A stretch of DNA of 64,000 bases from Pseudomonas sp. SCA2728.1_7 (GCF_018138145.1 NZ_CP073104.1:1116001-1180000), one strand, 5' to 3'; counted from the stretch's first letter, positions 16,723 to 27,143 are shown. Numbers and translations are program-made. The notes: a model not told the origin generated them from the letters alone.

Positions 16723-19700
16723 ATGTCCGATCGCAGCGTCCGCCTTCAAGCTCTCAAGCAAGCCCTCAAAGAGCGCATCCTGATACTCGACGGCGGCATG
16801 GGCACGATGATCCAGAGCTACAAGCTCGAAGAACAGGATTATCGCGGCAAACGCTTCGCGGACTGGCCGAGTGACGTCAAGGGCAACAACGACCTGCTGG
16901 TGATCACCCGTCCGGACGTGATCGGCGGCATCGAGAAGGCCTATCTGGATGCCGGCGCCGACATCCTCGAAACCAACACCTTCAACGCCACGCGCATTTC
17001 CATGGCCGACTACGGCATGGAAGAACTGGCCTACGAACTAAACGTAGAAGGCGCACGTCTGGCGCGCAAGGTCGCCGACGCCAAGACCGCCGAGAACCCG
17101 GCCAAGCCACGTTTTGTCGCCGGCGTGCTCGGTCCTACGAGTCGCACCTGCTCGCTGTCGCCGGACGTCAACAACCCGGGCTACCGCAACGTCACCTTTG
17201 ATGAATTGGTGGAAAACTACACCGAAGCCACCAAAGGCCTGATCGAGGGCGGCGCCGACCTGATCCTGATCGAAACCATTTTCGACACCCTCAACGCCAA
17301 AGCGGCGATCTTCGCTGTACAAGGCGTGTTCGAAGAGCTGCACCTCGAACTGCCGATCATGATTTCCGGGACCATCACCGATGCCTCCGGCCGCACCCTG
17401 TCGGGCCAGACCACCGAAGCGTTCTGGAACTCGGTGGCGCACGCCAAGCCGATTTCCGTCGGCCTCAACTGTGCGCTCGGCGCCAGTGAGCTGCGTCCAT
17501 ATCTGGAAGAGCTGTCGAACAAGGCCAGCACCCACGTTTCCGCGCACCCGAACGCCGGCCTGCCGAACGAATTCGGCGAGTACGACGAACTGCCGTCGGA
17601 AACCGCCAAGGTCATCGAAGAATTCGCCCAGAGCGGCTTCCTCAACATCGTCGGCGGCTGCTGCGGCACCACGCCGGGGCACATCGAAGCCATCGCCAAA
17701 GCCGTCGCCGGTTATGCGCCGCGTCAGATTCCGGACATCCCCAAGGCGTGCCGCCTCTCGGGTCTGGAACCGTTCACCATCGATCGCAGTTCGTTGTTCG
17801 TCAACGTCGGCGAACGTACCAACATCACCGGTTCCGCCAAGTTCGCCCGTCTGATCCGTGAAGACAACTACACCGAAGCGCTGGAAGTCGCCCTGCAGCA
17901 GGTCGAAGCCGGCGCGCAGGTGATCGACATCAACATGGACGAAGGCATGCTCGATTCGAAGAAGGCCATGGTGACCTTCCTCAATCTGATCGCCGGTGAG
18001 CCGGACATCTCGCGCGTACCGATCATGATCGACTCCTCTAAATGGGAAGTGATCGAAGCCGGCCTCAAGTGCATTCAGGGCAAGGGCATCGTCAACTCGA
18101 TCAGCATGAAAGAAGGCGTCGAGCAGTTCATCCACCACGCCAAACTGTGCAAGCGCTACGGCGCGGCGGTGGTGGTGATGGCGTTCGACGAAGCTGGCCA
18201 GGCCGACACCGAAGCGCGCAAGAAAGAGATCTGCAAACGCTCCTACGACATTCTGGTCAACGAAGTCGGCTTCCCGCCGGAAGACATCATCTTCGACCCG
18301 AACATCTTCGCCGTCGCCACCGGTATCGAAGAACACAACAACTACGCTGTGGACTTCATCAATGCCTGCGCCTACATCCGCGACGAACTGCCGTATGCGC
18401 TGACCTCGGGCGGCGTGTCCAATGTGTCGTTCTCGTTCCGTGGCAACAACCCGGTGCGCGAGGCGATCCACTCGGTGTTCTTGCTGTACGCGATCCGCGC
18501 GGGCCTGACCATGGGCATCGTCAACGCCGGTCAGTTGGAGATCTACGACCAGATCCCGCAAGAACTGCGCGACGCCGTTGAAGACGTGATCCTCAATCGC
18601 ACCCCGGAAGGCACCGACGCCCTCCTCGCCATCGCCGACAAGTACAAGGGCGATGGCAGCGTCAAGGAAGCCGAGACCGAAGAGTGGCGCAGCTGGGAGG
18701 TCAACAAGCGTCTGGAACATGCGCTGGTCAAAGGCATCACCACGCACATCGTTGAAGACACCGAAGAATCCCGTCAGTCGTTCGCCCGCCCGATCGAAGT
18801 GATCGAAGGCCCGCTGATGTCCGGCATGAACATCGTCGGTGACCTGTTCGGTGCCGGCAAAATGTTCCTCCCGCAAGTGGTGAAATCCGCCCGCGTGATG
18901 AAGCAGGCCGTGGCGCACTTGATCCCGTTCATCGAACTGGAAAAGGGCGACAAGCCAGAAGCCAAGGGCAAGATCCTCATGGCCACGGTGAAAGGCGACG
19001 TCCACGACATCGGCAAGAACATTGTTGGCGTGGTGCTCGGTTGCAACGGCTATGACATCGTCGACCTCGGCGTGATGGTCCCGGCAGAGAAGATTCTGCA
19101 GGTGGCCAAAGAGCAGAAGTGCGACATCATCGGCCTGTCCGGCCTGATCACGCCGTCGCTGGATGAAATGGTTCACGTTGCTCGCGAGATGCAGCGTCAG
19201 GATTTCCACCTGCCGCTGATGATCGGTGGCGCGACCACCTCCAAAGCGCACACCGCGGTGAAGATCGAGCCGAAGTACAGCAACGATGCGGTGGTTTACG
19301 TGACCGACGCCTCCCGCGCGGTGGGCGTTGCCACACAGTTGCTGTCGAAAGAATTGAAGGCCGGTTTCGTCGAGAAGACGCGCCTGGAATACGTCGATGT
19401 ACGCGAACGCACCGCCAACCGCAGTGCCCGCACCGAGCGCCTGAGCTACGCCGCCGCCATCGCCAAGAAGCCGCAGTTCGACTGGGCGAATTACCAGCCC
19501 GTCAAACCGACGTTCACCGGCAGCAAGGTGCTGGACAACATCGACCTCAAGGTCTTGGCCGAATACATCGACTGGACGCCGTTCTTCATTTCGTGGGACT
19601 TGGCCGGCAAGTTCCCGCGCATCCTTGAAGACGAAGTGGTCGGTGAAGCCGCCACCGCGCTGTACAAGGACGCGCAGGAAATGCTCGCCAAGCTGATCGA

Positions 19701-20433
19701 CGAGAAGCTGATCAGCGCCCGCGCGGTGTTCGGCTTCTGGCCGGCCAATCAGGTGCATGACGACGACATCGAGTTGTACGGCGATGACGGTCAGACATTG
19801 GCCAAACTGCATCACCTGCGTCAGCAGATTATCAAGACCGATGGCAAACCAAACTTCTCGCTGGCCGACTTCGTTGCGCCGAAAGACAGCGAAGTGACTG
19901 ACTACGTCGGTGGTTTCATCACCACCGCCGGTATCGGCGCCGAAGAAGTGGCGAAGGCTTATCAGGACGCTGGCGACGATTACAACTCGATCATGGTCAA
20001 AGCCCTCGCCGACCGTTTGGCCGAAGCCTGCGCCGAATGGCTGCACCAGCAAGTGCGTAAAGAACACTGGGGTTATGCCAAGGACGAAGTGCTCGACAAT
20101 GACGCGCTGATCAAAGAGCAATACAGCGGCATCCGCCCTGCTCCGGGTTACCCGGCCTGCCCGGATCACACCGAGAAGGCAGCGTTGTTTGCCCTGCTCG
20201 ATCCGGAAGCTGAAGAGATGCGCGCCGGTCGCAGCGGCGTGTTCCTCACCGAGCACTACGCGATGTTCCCGGCGGCAGCGGTCAGCGGCTGGTACTTCGC
20301 CCATCCGCAGGCGCAGTACTTTGCCGTGGGCAAGATCGACAAGGATCAGGTCGCCAGCTACACCTCGCGCAAAGGCCAGGAGTTGAGCGTGACCGAGCGC
20401 TGGCTGGCGCCGAACCTGGGTTACGACAACTAA
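16723..20433 (+). CDS. metH: B12-dependent methionine synthase
   Basis: MetH (1236 aa) transfers methyl from 5-methyl-THF to homocysteine through methylcobalamin. Domains in order: homocysteine/zinc domain (1-330) with ligands C250, C313 and C314; pterin-binding TIM barrel (about 350-620, [14 protein letters not shown]); cap domain (about 650-740); B12-binding domain with the lower axial ligand H761 in DVHDIGKN; C-terminal SAM-binding activation domain (about 900-1236). All key residues are present. It consumes the cobalamin made by the operons at the left of the window. Confidence 0.98.
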   Translation: MSDRSVRLQALKQALKERILILDGGMGTMIQSYKLEEQDYRGKRFADWPSDVKGNNDLLVITRPDVIGGIEKAYLDAGADILETNTFNATRISMADYGMEELAYELNVEGARLARKVADAKTAENPAKPRFVAGVLGPTSRTCSLSPDVNNPGYRNVTFDELVENYTEATKGLIEGGADLILIETIFDTLNAKAAIFAVQGVFEELHLELPIMISGTITDASGRTLSGQTTEAFWNSVAHAKPISVGLNCALGASELRPYLEELSNKASTHVSAHPNAGLPNEFGEYDELPSETAKVIEEFAQSGFLNIVGGCCGTTPGHIEAIAKAVAGYAPRQIPDIPKACRLSGLEPFTIDRSSLFVNVGERTNITGSAKFARLIREDNYTEALEVALQQVEAGAQVIDINMDEGMLDSKKAMVTFLNLIAGEPDISRVPIMIDSSKWEVIEAGLKCIQGKGIVNSISMKEGVEQFIHHAKLCKRYGAAVVVMAFDEAGQADTEARKKEICKRSYDILVNEVGFPPEDIIFDPNIFAVATGIEEHNNYAVDFINACAYIRDELPYALTSGGVSNVSFSFRGNNPVREAIHSVFLLYAIRAGLTMGIVNAGQLEIYDQIPQELRDAVEDVILNRTPEGTDALLAIADKYKGDGSVKEAETEEWRSWEVNKRLEHALVKGITTHIVEDTEESRQSFARPIEVIEGPLMSGMNIVGDLFGAGKMFLPQVVKSARVMKQAVAHLIPFIELEKGDKPEAKGKILMATVKGDVHDIGKNIVGVVLGCNGYDIVDLGVMVPAEKILQVAKEQKCDIIGLSGLITPSLDEMVHVAREMQRQDFHLPLMIGGATTSKAHTAVKIEPKYSNDAVVYVTDASRAVGVATQLLSKELKAGFVEKTRLEYVDVRERTANRSARTERLSYAAAIAKKPQFDWANYQPVKPTFTGSKVLDNIDLKVLAEYIDWTPFFISWDLAGKFPRILEDEVVGEAATALYKDAQEMLAKLIDEKLISARAVFGFWPANQVHDDDIELYGDDGQTLAKLHHLRQQIIKTDGKPNFSLADFVAPKDSEVTDYVGGFITTAGIGAEEVAKAYQDAGDDYNSIMVKALADRLAEACAEWLHQQVRKEHWGYAKDEVLDNDALIKEQYSGIRPAPGYPACPDHTEKAALFALLDPEAEEMRAGRSGVFLTEHYAMFPAAAVSGWYFAHPQAQYFAVGKIDKDQVASYTSRKGQELSVTERWLAPNLGYDN

Positions 20434-20454
20434 TCCAGCTTCAACGCATCACCC

Positions 20455-20544
20455 TGTGGGAGCGAGCCTGCTCGCGAAAGCGGTCGATCAATCAACAGTG
20501 ATGTTGACTGACACGACGCATTCGCGAGCAGGCTCGCTCCCACA
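20455..20544. repeat. REPIN downstream of metH
   Basis: Arms TGTGGGAGCGAGCCTGCTCG (from 20455) and its complement (to 20544) are of the GGGAGCG subtype. Confidence 0.94.
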
Positions 20545-20612
20545 GTTCGTTTTGCAGTGTTCTTGAGAGGGTTGGCTATGCTTGTCTGACACACACGGCA
20601 GACGAGGGATTT

Positions 20613-20831
20613 ATGGACGATCCAGTCGACAACAAACCGCCGACCTTCTGGCAGATGCTGCACAGCGTGATGGCGGCGGCGTTCGGGGTGCAGAGCGGCA
20701 AGAACCGGGCAAGGGACTTCACCCATGGCAAGCCCAGCCATTTCGTGGTGCTGGGCATTCTGTTCACCGCAGTGTTTGCACTGACGCTGTTTGCCATCGT
20801 CAAACTGGTGCTGCATTTCGCCGGGGTTTGA
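20613..20831 (+). CDS. DUF2970 small membrane protein
   Basis: This 72-aa protein is of the DUF2970 type: a short polar N-terminus with FWQMLHSVMAAAFGVQSGKNRARDF, then one transmembrane helix (about 46-68, FVVLGILFTAVFALTLFAIVKL). Function is unknown. It lies 4 nt from the convergent end of the periplasmic binding protein gene. Confidence 0.8.
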   Translation: MDDPVDNKPPTFWQMLHSVMAAAFGVQSGKNRARDFTHGKPSHFVVLGILFTAVFALTLFAIVKLVLHFAGV

Positions 20832-20835
20832 CGAA

Positions 20836-21909
20836 TCAGCGCATCAGGGTTTGCAGGGTGAACGGATAGCGGTAGGAATCCGACTGCCCCTTGGCTGAGA
20901 GCTTGCGGAAATTCACGCCGTAGTGCGGCGACTTGCCCATGGCCAGCATTTGTCGAGCGTGCGGTTTGTCGATCAGTTGCAGCAACGGAATCTGCCGGTC
21001 GCGGCCGCCGTAGTGATTCAGTTCGACGCCTTGCTCGACGTCATGCAACTCAACCAACGCCCAGCCACCCAAGGTGAAATGCCCGCCGACCAACGCGCTC
21101 AGGCGCCCGTCGACCAGTGCCTGCAAAGCCGCCGGCGACGTATTGACCGCGCTGAACAAGGCATCTTTGCCGGGGACCTTGCCCGTCTCGGCATACGCAC
21201 GCATCGCGCCGAAGGCCATTTCATCATTGGCCGACCACACCAGCGACACTTTCGGATAACGCGCAAACAACTGTTTGGCCTGTTCATAGGCGCGTTCCTG
21301 GGTCCAGCCGCTGTAAACCAGCTGGCGCAAGCGGGTCTGCGGATGTTCGGCCAACGCCCGCTGCATGCCGCGCTCACGCAGCTGCGCCGAGGGGGTGACC
21401 TTCAGGCCGGAGAACGCCAACACTTCAATCGGCTCAGCGTTTGCCGACGACGGATGCAGGCGGATCAGCTCCTTCATCATCAAGTAACCGCCCTCCTCGT
21501 CGTTCGGCACCAGGCTGCCGATGCGGTCGGCACGCTCACCGACCAACGCCTGCTGGTCCGGGGTCAGCGCGGCGTTGACCATAAACAGTTTTACGCCACT
21601 GTTCTCGGCCAGACGCAGGATCTGCGGCGCGACGTATTGTTCGTTGACGAAAATCAGGTACTCGGGACGATTCGGCCCCTGCAACGCCAAGCGCGCCTGC
21701 GCCAGGGTCAGTTCGGGCTGGCGTTGGGAATAGAGGATCTGCAAGTCGATACCCAGATCATGGGCGGCCGCCTGCATGAATTGCGAATAGCTGACCCAAA
21801 AGGCTTCCTGCGTCGAACCCGGGTTCAAAAACAGCACGGACTCCGCCCGCGCGCCGCTCTGGAACAGTGCGCTGAACAGCAGAAGACTGAAGTGGAAAAA
21901 CTTGAACAT
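20836..21909 (-). CDS. Periplasmic sugar-type binding protein (RbsB/type 1 family)
   Basis: This is a 357-aa secreted binding protein with a signal peptide (residues 1-22, ending SGARA). The type 1 periplasmic-binding fold is seen in ESVLFLNPGSTQEAFW, the DEEGGYLMMKELIRLHP segment and VWSANDEMAFGAMRAYAETGKVPG, a hinge/ligand segment of the RbsB/LuxP group. No permease or ATPase gene adjoins it, so it may serve a remote transporter or signal to a sensor kinase. The ligand cannot be read from the sequence. Confidence 0.85.
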   Translation of the reverse strand: MFKFFHFSLLLFSALFQSGARAESVLFLNPGSTQEAFWVSYSQFMQAAAHDLGIDLQILYSQRQPELTLAQARLALQGPNRPEYLIFVNEQYVAPQILRLAENSGVKLFMVNAALTPDQQALVGERADRIGSLVPNDEEGGYLMMKELIRLHPSSANAEPIEVLAFSGLKVTPSAQLRERGMQRALAEHPQTRLRQLVYSGWTQERAYEQAKQLFARYPKVSLVWSANDEMAFGAMRAYAETGKVPGKDALFSAVNTSPAALQALVDGRLSALVGGHFTLGGWALVELHDVEQGVELNHYGGRDRQIPLLQLIDKPHARQMLAMGKSPHYGVNFRKLSAKGQSDSYRYPFTLQTLMR

Positions 21910-22027
21910 GAAGCATCCGGGCCCAAGGAAAAATGGCCGCGCATTATAGCCCTCGATCTACCGGCTATTGATGCCTGATCCCGCTTTTTGTCCGACAATT
22001 CGTCGGGCACGGGCCCGGATGGGTCGT

Positions 22028-22141
22028 TTACTGATGGCTGACCCAGAATACCGCTGTCCCTACTACGAGAATGATCAGGAACAAAATGGCCCACGCATCG
22101 ACACTGCTGTCGCTTTTTCTTGCCTTGGTCGGGTTGCTCAT
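22028..22141 (-). CDS. 37-residue single-helix membrane peptide
   Basis: This short ORF begins MSNPTKARKSDSSVDAW and continues into one hydrophobic helix (AILFLIILVVGTAVFWV), ending SHQ. An AAGAGG Shine-Dalgarno lies 8 nt before the ATG. A basic N-terminus plus one helix fits a small inner-membrane protein. It sits alone in the spacer upstream of the binding-protein gene and divergent from cysI. Function is unknown. Confidence 0.65.
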   Translation of the reverse strand: MSNPTKARKSDSSVDAWAILFLIILVVGTAVFWVSHQ

Positions 22142-22433
22142 TGCATCGCCTCTTGTCGGTTTTATCGGTGATTGCAGAAAGACTCGACCACAGTTAAGAC
22201 GATGATTGTCCGCACGACAAATGTGGGTTAGTTGACAGCCATTCTCGTTAGGCGATTTGGTTCTTTACATATACTCAAACATCACTTTTGCGCATAACTG
22301 CAAACGGGTATATTGCCCCGGCTCCTCTAGGGAGTGCGCGGCCGTGCGCGCAGAATTGCAGAGGCAAAATCGGACTCCAGCACGCGAAAACGCAGCGTTT
22401 TCCGAGTAGCCCAAGCCTGAGAACAGGACTTAT
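22142..22433 (+). promoter_or_regulatory. cysI promoter and leader region
   Basis: A TATATT at 22307-22312 (within GGGTATATTGCC) could be a -10 box, preceded by AT-rich GCGCATAACTGCAAAC as expected near a CysB-type site (not provable here). The leader holds a short hairpin GAAAACG-CAG-CGTTTTC (22386-22402) and the TTTCCGAGTAGCCCAA motif (22399-22414) shared with metH. The cysI SD is AGGA, 8 nt before the ATG. Confidence 0.4.
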
Positions 22434-24092
22434 ATGTACGTATACGACGAGTACGATCAGCGGATCATCGAGGACCGCGTCAAGCAGTTCCGTGATCAGA
22501 CCCGACGCTATCTGGCAGGTGAGCTGAGCGAAGAAGAATTCCGCCCCCTGCGCCTGCAAAATGGCCTGTACATCCAGCGCTTCGCGCCGATGTTGCGGGT
22601 GGCGGTGCCTTACGGCCAACTGACTTCGCGTCAGACGCGCATGATGGCCAAGATTGCCCGCGACTACGACAAGGGCTACGCCCACATCAGTACGCGGCAG
22701 AACGTGCAGTTCAACTGGCCGGCGGTGGAAGACATCCCGGACATTCTGGCTGAACTGGCGACCGTGCAGATGCACGCGATCCAGACCAGCGGCAACTGCC
22801 TGCGCAACGTCACTACCGACCAGTTCGCCGGCGTCGCTGCCGACGAAGTGATCGACCCGCGCCCATGGTGCGAAATCGTTCGTCAGTGGACTACATTCCA
22901 CCCGGAATTCGCCTACCTGCCGCGCAAATTCAAGATCGCCGTCAACGGTTCGACTGCTGACCGCGCCGCCATTGAAGTCCATGACATCGGCCTTGAGCCG
23001 GTGCACAACGCCGCTGGCGAACTGGGTTTCCGTGTGTTGGTGGGTGGCGGCCTCGGCCGTACGCCAGTGGTTGGCGCGTTCATCAACGAATTCCTGCCGT
23101 GGCAGGACTTGTTGAGCTACCTCGACGCCATCCTGCGCGTGTACAACCGCTACGGCCGTCGCGACAACAAATACAAGGCGCGGATCAAGATCCTCGTCAA
23201 AGCGCTCACGCCGGAAGTGTTCGCGCAGAAAGTCGATGCGGAAATGGAGCACCTGCGCGGTGGCCAGACCACATTGACCGACGCCGAACTGCAGCGTGTC
23301 GCCAAGCACTTCGTCGATCCGGACTACAAGGCGCTGGACAACCAGACCGCGCAACTGGCCGATCTCGACAAGGAGCATCCGGGTTTCGCCCGCTGGCGTA
23401 CCCGCAACACCCTGGCGCACAAGAAGCCGGGCTATGTCGCCGTGACCCTGTCGCTGAAGCCGACCGGCGTTGCCCCGGGCGACATCACCGACAAGCAGCT
23501 CGACGCCGTCGCCGATCTGGCCGACCGCTACAGCTTCGGTCAGCTGCGCACCTCGCACGAACAGAACATCATTCTCGCCGACGTCGAACAAAGCCAGCTG
23601 TTCACCCTGTGGGGCGAACTGCGTGAAGGCGGTTTCGCCACGCCGAACATCGGCCTGCTGACCGACATCATCTGCTGCCCTGGCGGTGATTTCTGCTCGC
23701 TGGCCAACGCCAAGTCGATCCCGATTGCCGAGTCGATCCAGCGCCGCTTCGACGACCTCGACTACCTGTTCGACATCGGCGAGCTGGACCTGAACATCTC
23801 CGGTTGCATGAACGCCTGTGGTCACCACCACGTCGGCCACATCGGCATCCTCGGGGTGGACAAGAAAGGCGAAGAGTTCTATCAGGTCTCTCTCGGCGGC
23901 AGCGCCAGCCGTGATGCGAGCCTGGGCAAGATCCTCGGCCCGTCCTTCGCTCAGGAAGCCATGCCTGACGTGATCTCGAAGCTGATCGACGTGTACGTTG
24001 AACAACGTACCGAAGACGAGCGCTTCATCGACACTTACCAGCGTATTGGCATCGACCTCTTCAAGGAACGCGTCTATGCAGCGAATCATTAA
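22434..24092 (+). CDS. cysI: Sulfite/nitrite reductase hemoprotein (CysI)
   Basis: This 552-aa siroheme/4Fe-4S reductase carries out six-electron reduction of sulfite to sulfide for cysteine synthesis. The two ferredoxin-like half-domains (from residues about 50 and 335) and the cluster/siroheme cysteines in CCPGGDFCSLANAKS (C415, C421) and GCMNACGHHHVGH (about 458-462) are visible. In pseudomonads this form works without a CysJ flavoprotein. Its end overlaps the DUF934 gene by 17 nt, so the two are coupled. Confidence 0.95.
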   Translation: MYVYDEYDQRIIEDRVKQFRDQTRRYLAGELSEEEFRPLRLQNGLYIQRFAPMLRVAVPYGQLTSRQTRMMAKIARDYDKGYAHISTRQNVQFNWPAVEDIPDILAELATVQMHAIQTSGNCLRNVTTDQFAGVAADEVIDPRPWCEIVRQWTTFHPEFAYLPRKFKIAVNGSTADRAAIEVHDIGLEPVHNAAGELGFRVLVGGGLGRTPVVGAFINEFLPWQDLLSYLDAILRVYNRYGRRDNKYKARIKILVKALTPEVFAQKVDAEMEHLRGGQTTLTDAELQRVAKHFVDPDYKALDNQTAQLADLDKEHPGFARWRTRNTLAHKKPGYVAVTLSLKPTGVAPGDITDKQLDAVADLADRYSFGQLRTSHEQNIILADVEQSQLFTLWGELREGGFATPNIGLLTDIICCPGGDFCSLANAKSIPIAESIQRRFDDLDYLFDIGELDLNISGCMNACGHHHVGHIGILGVDKKGEEFYQVSLGGSASRDASLGKILGPSFAQEAMPDVISKLIDVYVEQRTEDERFIDTYQRIGIDLFKERVYAANH

Positions 24093-24570
24093 GAACAACG
24101 AGGTCGTCGACGAAACCTGGCACTTGCTGCCCAAGGATTTCAACATCGACGAGATCAGCAACTGCGACGACTTGATCGTGCCGCTGCAACTGTGGCGCGA
24201 ACACAGCCGCATGCTCAAGGCCCGCGACGGTGGCCTGGGTGTGTGGCTGGACGCTGACGAAGAAGCCGAAGAAATCGGTGAAGACGTCGCCGAGTTTCAG
24301 GTGATCGCGCTGAATTTCCCGGCGTTCACCGACGGCCGCAACTACTCCAACGCCCGTCTGCTGCGTGACCGTTACGGTTTCAAAGGTGAACTGCGGGCGA
24401 TTGGTGATGTGCTGCGCGATCAGCTGTTCTATATGCATCGCTGCGGTTTCGATGCCTTTGCCATCCGTGCGGACAAAGACCCGTACGAAGCGCTGGAAGG
24501 CCTCAAGGACTTCTCGGTGACCTATCAGGCCGCCACCGACGAACCGCTGCCGCTGTTCCGTCGCCGCTAA
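24076..24570 (+). CDS. DUF934 protein, sulfite reduction partner
   Basis: This 164-aa DUF934 protein (motifs NFPAFTDGRNYSNARLLRDRYGFKGELRAIGDVLRDQ) is the constant downstream neighbour of cysI in pseudomonads. It is presumed to help sulfite reduction, perhaps as an electron-transfer or assembly partner; this is inferred from linkage only. The ATG lies inside the cysI end and a strong terminator follows. Confidence 0.88.
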   Translation: MQRIIKNNEVVDETWHLLPKDFNIDEISNCDDLIVPLQLWREHSRMLKARDGGLGVWLDADEEAEEIGEDVAEFQVIALNFPAFTDGRNYSNARLLRDRYGFKGELRAIGDVLRDQLFYMHRCGFDAFAIRADKDPYEALEGLKDFSVTYQAATDEPLPLFRRR

Positions 24571-24591
24571 GTCTTCAGGTTTAGCGCGGAC

Positions 24592-24626
24592 AAAAAAACG
24601 CCGGTCATATGACCGGCGTTTTTTTA
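24592..24626. terminator. Bidirectional terminator between the DUF934 gene and sohB
   Basis: A perfect stem ACGCCGGTCATATGACCGGCG is flanked by A7 and T7. It serves both the plus-strand cysI operon and minus-strand sohB. Confidence 0.92.
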
Positions 24627-24638
24627 TGCCTGTTCGAG

Positions 24639-25670
24639 TTACCAGAAGCGCTGCTGGGTCAGGCGACTCCACCAGCTCAGCAGTACGCGGTCGACCGAGC
24701 CGCTGGCGGCCATGCCGATACGCTCCTGCAAGCTTTTGCGCTCGGCGTAGTGCAGGTGATAGACCTCAGCCTTTTTCGCCCGGTCGGCCAAATATTCATC
24801 ACTGGTCTTGAGCTCATCGACCAGTTGCTTATCCAGCGCCGCGACGCCGAGCCAGACTTCACCGGTCGCCACGTCGTCTATCGCCAGTTGCGGGCGATAG
24901 CGGGCGACGAAGTTCTTGAACAGCTGATGAGTGATGTCCAGGTCTTCCTGAAACTTCTCGCGGCCCTTCTCGGTGTTTTCGCCAAACACGGTCAGGGTGC
25001 GTTTGTACTCGCCGGCGGTGAGGACTTCAAAGTCGATGTCGTGCTTTTTGAGCAAGCGGTTGACGTTGGGCAACTGCGCCACCACGCCGATCGAACCGAG
25101 AATCGCGAACGGCGCACTGATGATCTTCTCGCCGATGCACGCCATCATGTAGCCGCCACTGGCCGCAACCTTGTCGATGCACACGGTCAATGGCACGCCG
25201 GCCTCGCGAATACGCGCCAGTTGCGACGACGCCAGGCCGTAGCTGTGAACCATGCCGCCACCGCTTTCCAGCCTCAGGACCACTTCGTCTTTTGGCGTGG
25301 CCAAGGTCAGCAGCGCGGTGATTTCATGGCGCAGGCTTTCAGTGGCCGAGGCTTTGATGTCACCGTCGAAATCGAGGACGAATACGCGGGATTTGGTCTC
25401 GGGTTTGCTCTTGCGTTTCTTCTCGCTTTTCTCGGACTTGGCTTCGCCTTTACGCAAGGCCTTTAACTGATCCTTGTCGAGCAAGGTCTGCTCCAGCCGC
25501 TCACGCAGGCCTTTGTAGAAATCATTGAGTTTGCTGACCTGCAACTGACCGGCCGATTTGCGCCGGCCCTTGCTGCGCAATGCAGCAAAACTGGCCAGCA
25601 CCACCAGAATGGCGATCACCAGGGTAACGGTCTTGGCCAGGAAGCTGGCGTATTCGGTGAAAAACTCCAC
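24639..25670 (-). CDS. sohB: Membrane-anchored serine protease SohB
   Basis: SohB (343 aa) is an S49 (SppA-type) peptidase facing the periplasm. It has an N-terminal membrane anchor (about residues 12-31), a highly charged Lys/Glu linker (about 70-95), and the catalytic Ser/Lys dyad at S171 (KVAASGGYMMAC) and K223 (TAGEYKRTLTVFGEN). The length fits the family. It is monocistronic and shares its terminator with the convergent operon. Confidence 0.95.
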   Translation of the reverse strand: MEFFTEYASFLAKTVTLVIAILVVLASFAALRSKGRRKSAGQLQVSKLNDFYKGLRERLEQTLLDKDQLKALRKGEAKSEKSEKKRKSKPETKSRVFVLDFDGDIKASATESLRHEITALLTLATPKDEVVLRLESGGGMVHSYGLASSQLARIREAGVPLTVCIDKVAASGGYMMACIGEKIISAPFAILGSIGVVAQLPNVNRLLKKHDIDFEVLTAGEYKRTLTVFGENTEKGREKFQEDLDITHQLFKNFVARYRPQLAIDDVATGEVWLGVAALDKQLVDELKTSDEYLADRAKKAEVYHLHYAERKSLQERIGMAASGSVDRVLLSWWSRLTQQRFW

Positions 25671-25874
25671 AGAGACTCCTTAAACGATGCGCGGATGTGA
25701 GGCACACGCGGGATGGCTCCAGCATACCCATGCGCCAGCTTGTCGGCCAGCCGTGAAACCTCTGGCAACACCCCTGTAACGGGCATTTCAAACAAGCGTA
25801 TGTTTTTTCATTGACAGCTACCCGTCATCCTCATAACCTCGCCACAACCTTCAACGTACCGGGATGACGCGGAC

Positions 25875-26585
25875 GTGGGCAGCATCTACTTGATTCGACA
25901 TGGCCAGGCCTCCTTTGGTGCAGACGACTATGACGTCCTGTCGCCGACCGGTGTGCGCCAGGCAGAAATCCTCGGTCAGCACCTCGCTGAACTGGGTATC
26001 AGCTTCGATCGCTGCCTCGCCGGTGACCTGCGTCGCCAGCAGCACACGGCCACCAGCGCGCTGGCGCAATTCACCGCCAAAGGGCTGCCAATACCGACGC
26101 TGGAAACCGATTCCGCCTTCAACGAGTTCGATGCCGACGCGGTGATCCGCGCCCTGCTCCCGGACATGCTGGCAGACGAGCCGGAAGCTCTCGACATCCT
26201 GCGCAACGCCGCGCAGAACCGTGGTGAATTCCAACGCATTTTCGCCCTGATCATCGAGCGCTGGCTGGCCGGCACTTATGACACACCGGGGCTGGAAAGC
26301 TGGCTGGGTTTCGTCGAACGGGTTCAGGCCGGGCTGCAGCGGATTCTCGATCTGGCCGATAAAAACCAGAAAATCGCCGTGTTCACCTCCGGCGGCACCA
26401 TCACCGCCCTGCTCCACCTCATTACGCAAATGCCTGCGAAACAGGCCTTTGAATTGAACTGGCAAATCGTCAACACCTCGCTCAACCAGCTGAAGTTCCG
26501 CGGTCGCGAGGTGGCTTTGGCCTCCTTCAACAGTCATGCACATCTGCAACTGCTGAAGGCTCCGGAACTCATCACTTTTCGCTGA
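25875..26585 (+). CDS. Histidine phosphatase family protein
   Basis: This 236-aa member of the histidine phosphatase (phosphoglycerate-mutase-like) superfamily has the phosphohistidine motif R8-H9-G10 in IYLIRHGQASFG. Later motif segments are AGDLRRQQHTA and VFTSGGTITALLH. The start is GTG at 25875; no ATG is available nearby. The substrate is unknown. It is likely cotranscribed with the SCP2 gene 63 nt downstream. Confidence 0.9.
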   Translation: MGSIYLIRHGQASFGADDYDVLSPTGVRQAEILGQHLAELGISFDRCLAGDLRRQQHTATSALAQFTAKGLPIPTLETDSAFNEFDADAVIRALLPDMLADEPEALDILRNAAQNRGEFQRIFALIIERWLAGTYDTPGLESWLGFVERVQAGLQRILDLADKNQKIAVFTSGGTITALLHLITQMPAKQAFELNWQIVNTSLNQLKFRGREVALASFNSHAHLQLLKAPELITFR

Positions 26586-26648
26586 GTCCGGTTAGCTGTG
26601 AACCTTGCTGTAATCAACCAGCTCTTATTACCAAGAAAGGATCGAACC

Positions 26649-26966
26649 ATGACCTCCGTAGCTGATGCCGTAAAAGCAATGCAAGCCAAGTTCAATCCAG
26701 CCGCTGCTGCCGGTCTGGATCTGGTCTTCGGTTTCAACATCACCGACGAAGACAAGCAGTACTCGCTGATCGTAAAAGACGGCACTTGCGACATCCAGGA
26801 AGGCGAAAACCCGGACGCCAACTGCACGCTGGTGCTGGACAGCGAAACCCTGAAAGGTATCGTCAGCGGTGAAACCGACGGCATGCAGGCTTTCATGGGC
26901 GGCAAGCTGCGCGTTGAAGGCGACATGATGCTGTCGATGAAACTGTCCGAGCTGTTCCCGTCGTAA
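26649..26966 (+). CDS. SCP2 sterol-binding domain protein
   Basis: This 105-aa single-domain SCP2 protein (KAMQAKFNPAAAAGLDLVFGFNI...DANCTLVLDSETLKGIVSGETDGMQAFMGGKLRVEGDMM) is a small cytosolic lipid-binding fold. An AAGAAAGGA SD precedes the ATG, and an intrinsic terminator follows. The ligand and role in bacteria are unclear; acyl chains are likely. Confidence 0.92.
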   Translation: MTSVADAVKAMQAKFNPAAAAGLDLVFGFNITDEDKQYSLIVKDGTCDIQEGENPDANCTLVLDSETLKGIVSGETDGMQAFMGGKLRVEGDMMLSMKLSELFPS

Positions 26967-26987
26967 TAGCGACGTTCAGTGACACAA

Positions 26988-27015
26988 AGATCCCGCCTTC
27001 ATGGCGGGATTTTTA
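26988..27015 (+). terminator. Terminator after the SCP2 gene
   Basis: GATCCCGCC-TTCAT-GGCGGGATTTTTAC has an 8-bp stem with a T5 tail. Confidence 0.88.
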
Positions 27016-27053
27016 CATTTGAGCGCTGAGAATTACTGCTCGCACTCAAGACC

Positions 27054-27143
27054 TGTGGGAGCGAGCTTGCTCGCGAAGGCGTCAACTCAGTCGACATCAC
27101 CGTTGCCTGTCACATCGCATTCGCGAGCAGGCTCGCTCCCACA
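27054..27143. repeat. REPIN overlapping the 3' end of yejF
   Basis: Arms TGTGGGAGCGAGCTTGCTCG (from 27054) and the complement (to 27143). The right arm is inside the yejF reading frame and provides its last codons and stop. Confidence 0.93.

Noticed and set aside
17038..20304. A 1088-codon ORF antisense to metH, and similar long antisense ORFs at 22275-24218, 12396-14069, 14578-16614 and 33079-35238
   Set aside because: They are shadows caused by high-GC codon use opposite well-conserved genes. None has family motifs or sensible starts.
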